From assembly GCA_004295015.1 (NCBI GenBank), contig SHNE01000044.1:67998-131997 (forward strand): 64,000 nt of DNA. The letters are read 5' to 3'. Below are positions 62,701 through 64,000 of the stretch, piece by piece. Position 1 is the stretch's first letter, and each line of letters starts with the position of its first letter. Source of the DNA: Bacteroidota bacterium (GTDB taxonomy: Bacteria > Bacteroidota > Bacteroidia > AKYH767-A > 2013-40CM-41-45). The notes under the pieces were generated by a model, which saw only the letters and a program-made list of their open reading frames with translations, did not search any database and was not told the DNA's origin. Both the position numbers and the translations under genes were made by a program.

Positions 62701-64000
62701 TGCTGCTTATACGCTTAATCTTTCCGGTTGGAAATTTAAGGACGAAGACGACAGGCATATATTTGAATTTCCTACCGGAACTGTACTAGCTCCCGGAGCG
62801 TACATTGTTCTTGCTTCTGATCTTGTTAAATTTGGTCAGAAATTTCCCGCTGTTCAAAATGTTGTCGGAAATTTCGGTTTTGATTTTAGTAATGGAGGCG
62901 AGGATTTGCGGTTGTTTAATCATGAGAATTCCTTAATAACTTCAGTCTATTATCAGGATCAATCTCCTTGGCCTTTACAAGCTGATGGGCAAGGCTATAC
63001 GCTGGAGAGAAAAGACTTCAATATGAGTGCAGGAATTGGGTCAAACTGGTTTGCAGGATGTTTGGGTGGTTCTCCCGGTGGCCCCTATATGGCTCCGGCT
63101 GTTTCAGTATCATCTGCCGGTTTAGTATCATTTTGTCAGGGAGATAGTCTTTCACTCATGGCTACTGCTGTGAGCAGTGCCACCTTTCAATGGAGAAAAA
63201 ATGGTCAGGATATTGCATCGGCAACGGAGGATGTGTACAAACTTTTTGATTCCGGTACCTATCAGGTTATGGTGAGTGCAAATGGTTGTTCTGCGCTTTC
63301 AGACACAGTCCGGGTAAATGTATTGGCCATTGAAGAGATTATTTCAACTTCGTCTGCCCAACGTTGCGATACAGGTAGCCTGCAACTCAGTGCGATTTCA
63401 ACTTCAGGATCAAGATGGTTTGATCGTGCAACAGGAGGAACAGAATTGTTTGTGGGATCCACATTTACCACGCCGACATTAAATCAGACTAGCACATATT
63501 TTGTACAGGCAAGCGGCGCTTGTTTTGGACCAAGGCTTGCAGTCGATGCGATTGTATTGCCGGTAAATTCAGTTCCGCAATCTCAGGATGTTGAACGATG
63601 CGGCCCCGGGTCAATCACATTGATAGCAAGTGACAGCTCCGGAATTCGATGGTATGATAGTGAGGTCGGAGGGAATTTGCTTTATTCAGGAAGTGATTAT
63701 TCCATTGCCTCTCTTCAGCAATCAGCGCAATTTTATGTGGAGGCCGGGGATGTTTGCCCATCGGCAAGACTTGCGGTTCAAGCCAATATACTTCCTGTAT
63801 CATTGGCACCCCAGGTGTCAAATGTAAGACATTGCGGATCCGGAGCCATTACACTTTTTGCGATTGACACCTCGTCGATTCGCTGGTATGATGTTATTTC
63901 CGGTGGAAATTTAATACAAAGCGGAAATACGTATACAACACCTGTTATAACTCAGTCAACAACTTATTATGTGGAGGCAGGTGATATTTGTCCGAGCAAC
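59798..64000 (+). CDS. CotH kinase family multidomain surface protein, partial (runs off the window)
   Basis: An open frame of exactly 1401 codons with no stop runs from ATG at 59798 (or 59810) to the window edge. A signal peptide ends at KAQ (residue 33). Domains in order: lamin-tail domain 34-370, interrupted by a galactose-binding-like jelly roll (about 120-290, DFDDGFVAYINGVEIARMN); chitobiase C-terminal-like strand domain 375-455 (IRYTIDGSDVKSTS); CotH kinase core about 460-830 (LMNRLLKG, YLIYDLDFGFG); InlB-repeat-like 855-935 (YSFDHWKSN); second lamin-tail 942-1090; Ig-like 1100-1175; then three 78-residue repeats from 1180. The C terminus, probably with a T9SS tail, lies beyond the window. 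CotH kinases phosphorylate proteins. Confidence 0.9.
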   Translation, partial: MAFNMQVNFLAKHSSLFICLFIFIFKLNEAKAQVVINEIQASNVRTIADQFGEFDDWIELYNSGSSSVSLNGYGLTDDPTKPYLFRFPDISIPAQSRILVFAADTTVTDVNSHWETAINSNSTWNYRANTTAPPDTNWRNLSFSSTWSSGTGGIGFGDNDDGTTVSTCVSIYSRKTFSVPDISKIKGAVLNIDFDDGFVAYINGVEIARMNMGTAGVRPAWNALALAAHEAKMYSGGVPDSIYLDKALLMSVLQNGTNVLALEVHNQTATNSDLTCRPWLSFLVADEVNYFGPTPSFFKKAGKLYLHAPFKLSRTGETIILSNASGTIIDQKNYGVLESDNSLGRNPDGSSTWCLFASPTPDATNNSGTCATGYASSPVFSLSGGFYGTPQLLTLTSSFPGAQIRYTIDGSDVKSTSALYSTAIRLDTSVTVRAAVFAANNLASPMVTNTYFINVITRLPVFSLTTDPSNLWDYNTGVFVLGPNAGSSNPYWGANFWQDWEKPITLEYYDRSKNRAFKFNSGMKITGGWSRSAPQKSLEIMLGDRYGQSKINYALEESVKPWIDKWDDFILHTTGNDRNLCKMRDPLMNRLLKGTHNDYLAYEPCMLFINGQNWGVYYIRENDDHHWIEGNYGYKKDEVDLLKESYFYPGIEVKKGSDSAFFAMYAYAMNTSPSNPAFYNTMSTFMDLENMVDYFIAETYYPNDDWMGGSNNNLKLWRPRIEGGKFRYLIYDLDFGFGYSGTVSNNMLATALNASPHNYNSDLFKVLTNNSTYKRYFINRYADLINTTFQPSNVEAMINLFRDSIKHDMHFQWEAWGGDSANWVSKINSMLTFTSQRPAYARNFVQSSFGLSSQVTLTIQAQPAEAGRIQISTITPGTLPWTGVYFNGNPVTITAIPNPGYSFDHWKSNVVINQNNYNQSTTINFTANDVITCYFSGSAAALDIAITEINYNSKSDSDAGDWIELKNSAAYTLNLSGWKFKDEDDRHIFEFPTGTVLAPGAYIVLASDLVKFGQKFPAVQNVVGNFGFDFSNGGEDLRLFNHENSLITSVYYQDQSPWPLQADGQGYTLERKDFNMSAGIGSNWFAGCLGGSPGGPYMAPAVSVSSAGLVSFCQGDSLSLMATAVSSATFQWRKNGQDIASATEDVYKLFDSGTYQVMVSANGCSALSDTVRVNVLAIEEIISTSSAQRCDTGSLQLSAISTSGSRWFDRATGGTELFVGSTFTTPTLNQTSTYFVQASGACFGPRLAVDAIVLPVNSVPQSQDVERCGPGSITLIASDSSGIRWYDSEVGGNLLYSGSDYSIASLQQSAQFYVEAGDVCPSARLAVQANILPVSLAPQVSNVRHCGSGAITLFAIDTSSIRWYDVISGGNLIQSGNTYTTPVITQSTTYYVEAGDICPSN

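Noticed and set aside
1-64000. CRISPR arrays, rRNA genes, complete insertion sequences, integrase-linked islands
   Set aside because: No regular short direct repeats with spacers, rRNA-like stretches, IS transposases with terminal repeats, or integrase genes were seen; the only transposase is the REP-associated one.

Overview
The window reads as chromosomal DNA of a member of the Bacteroidota, probably an environmental gliding or surface-attached lineage. Evidence in the sequence: a PorP/SprF protein, a gliding-type C-terminal domain and type IX secretion (T9SS) sorting tails; DUF3098, DUF4271, DUF5777 and DUF6089 proteins; the long form of IspG; Bacteroidota-type insertions in LeuRS; no obvious Shine-Dalgarno boxes; and repeated -7 elements of the form TANNTTTG, the promoter type of this phylum. 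There is no rRNA, CRISPR array, prophage or complete insertion sequence. One tRNA (Gln, TTG) and one REP-associated transposase are present.

Layout. 1-4.1 kb: PorP-like protein and a PKD-repeat adhesin, then the GTPase MeaB. 4.2-7.6 kb: lipopolysaccharide genes (GT2, GT9 heptosyltransferase type, O-antigen ligase type). 7.6-15.1 kb: a long minus-strand run with a C-terminal processing protease, yidD, rnpA, hemD, DUF4271, DUF5777, YceI, a heme-type lipoprotein, and an ECF sigma/anti-sigma pair. 15.2-23.6 kb: an unusual minus-strand cluster with three B12-domain radical SAM proteins, two methyltransferases, a winged-helix nucleotidyltransferase and a GT87 mannosyltransferase-like protein. 23.8-30.0 kb: glutaryl-CoA-type dehydrogenase, RecJ, a small holin-like membrane protein, glutamate dehydrogenase and QueA. 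30.1-36.0 kb: TruB, UppP, DUF3098, FtsX and divergent LeuS. 36.2-43.4 kb: ScpB with an acidic tail, DUF3108, tryptophan 2,3-dioxygenase, the REP transposase with a perfect palindrome at its stop codon, a membrane protein/winged-helix regulator pair, a small exported protein and IspG. 43.4-44.4 kb holds no convincing gene but carries striking inverted repeats. 44.4-55.9 kb: MuiA-type protein, T9SS cargo, a helical protein, DUF6089 barrel, polysaccharide deacetylase, a 1026-residue DUF2723 membrane protein, a second T9SS cargo and a methyltransferase. 55.9-59.5 kb: tRNA-Gln, a YfiR-type protein and a NarL-type two-component pair. 59.8-64.0 kb: the first 1401 codons of a giant CotH-kinase surface protein that runs off the window.

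How genes work together: much of the window concerns the cell surface (LPS assembly, undecaprenyl recycling, T9SS cargo, barrel proteins), mixed with housekeeping enzymes for translation, cofactors and chromosome maintenance. The best candidate for an undescribed system is the radical SAM/methyltransferase/nucleotidyltransferase cluster at 15.2-22.3 kb, whose product cannot be named from sequence alone. All database-level assignments here come from motif recognition, not from a search.
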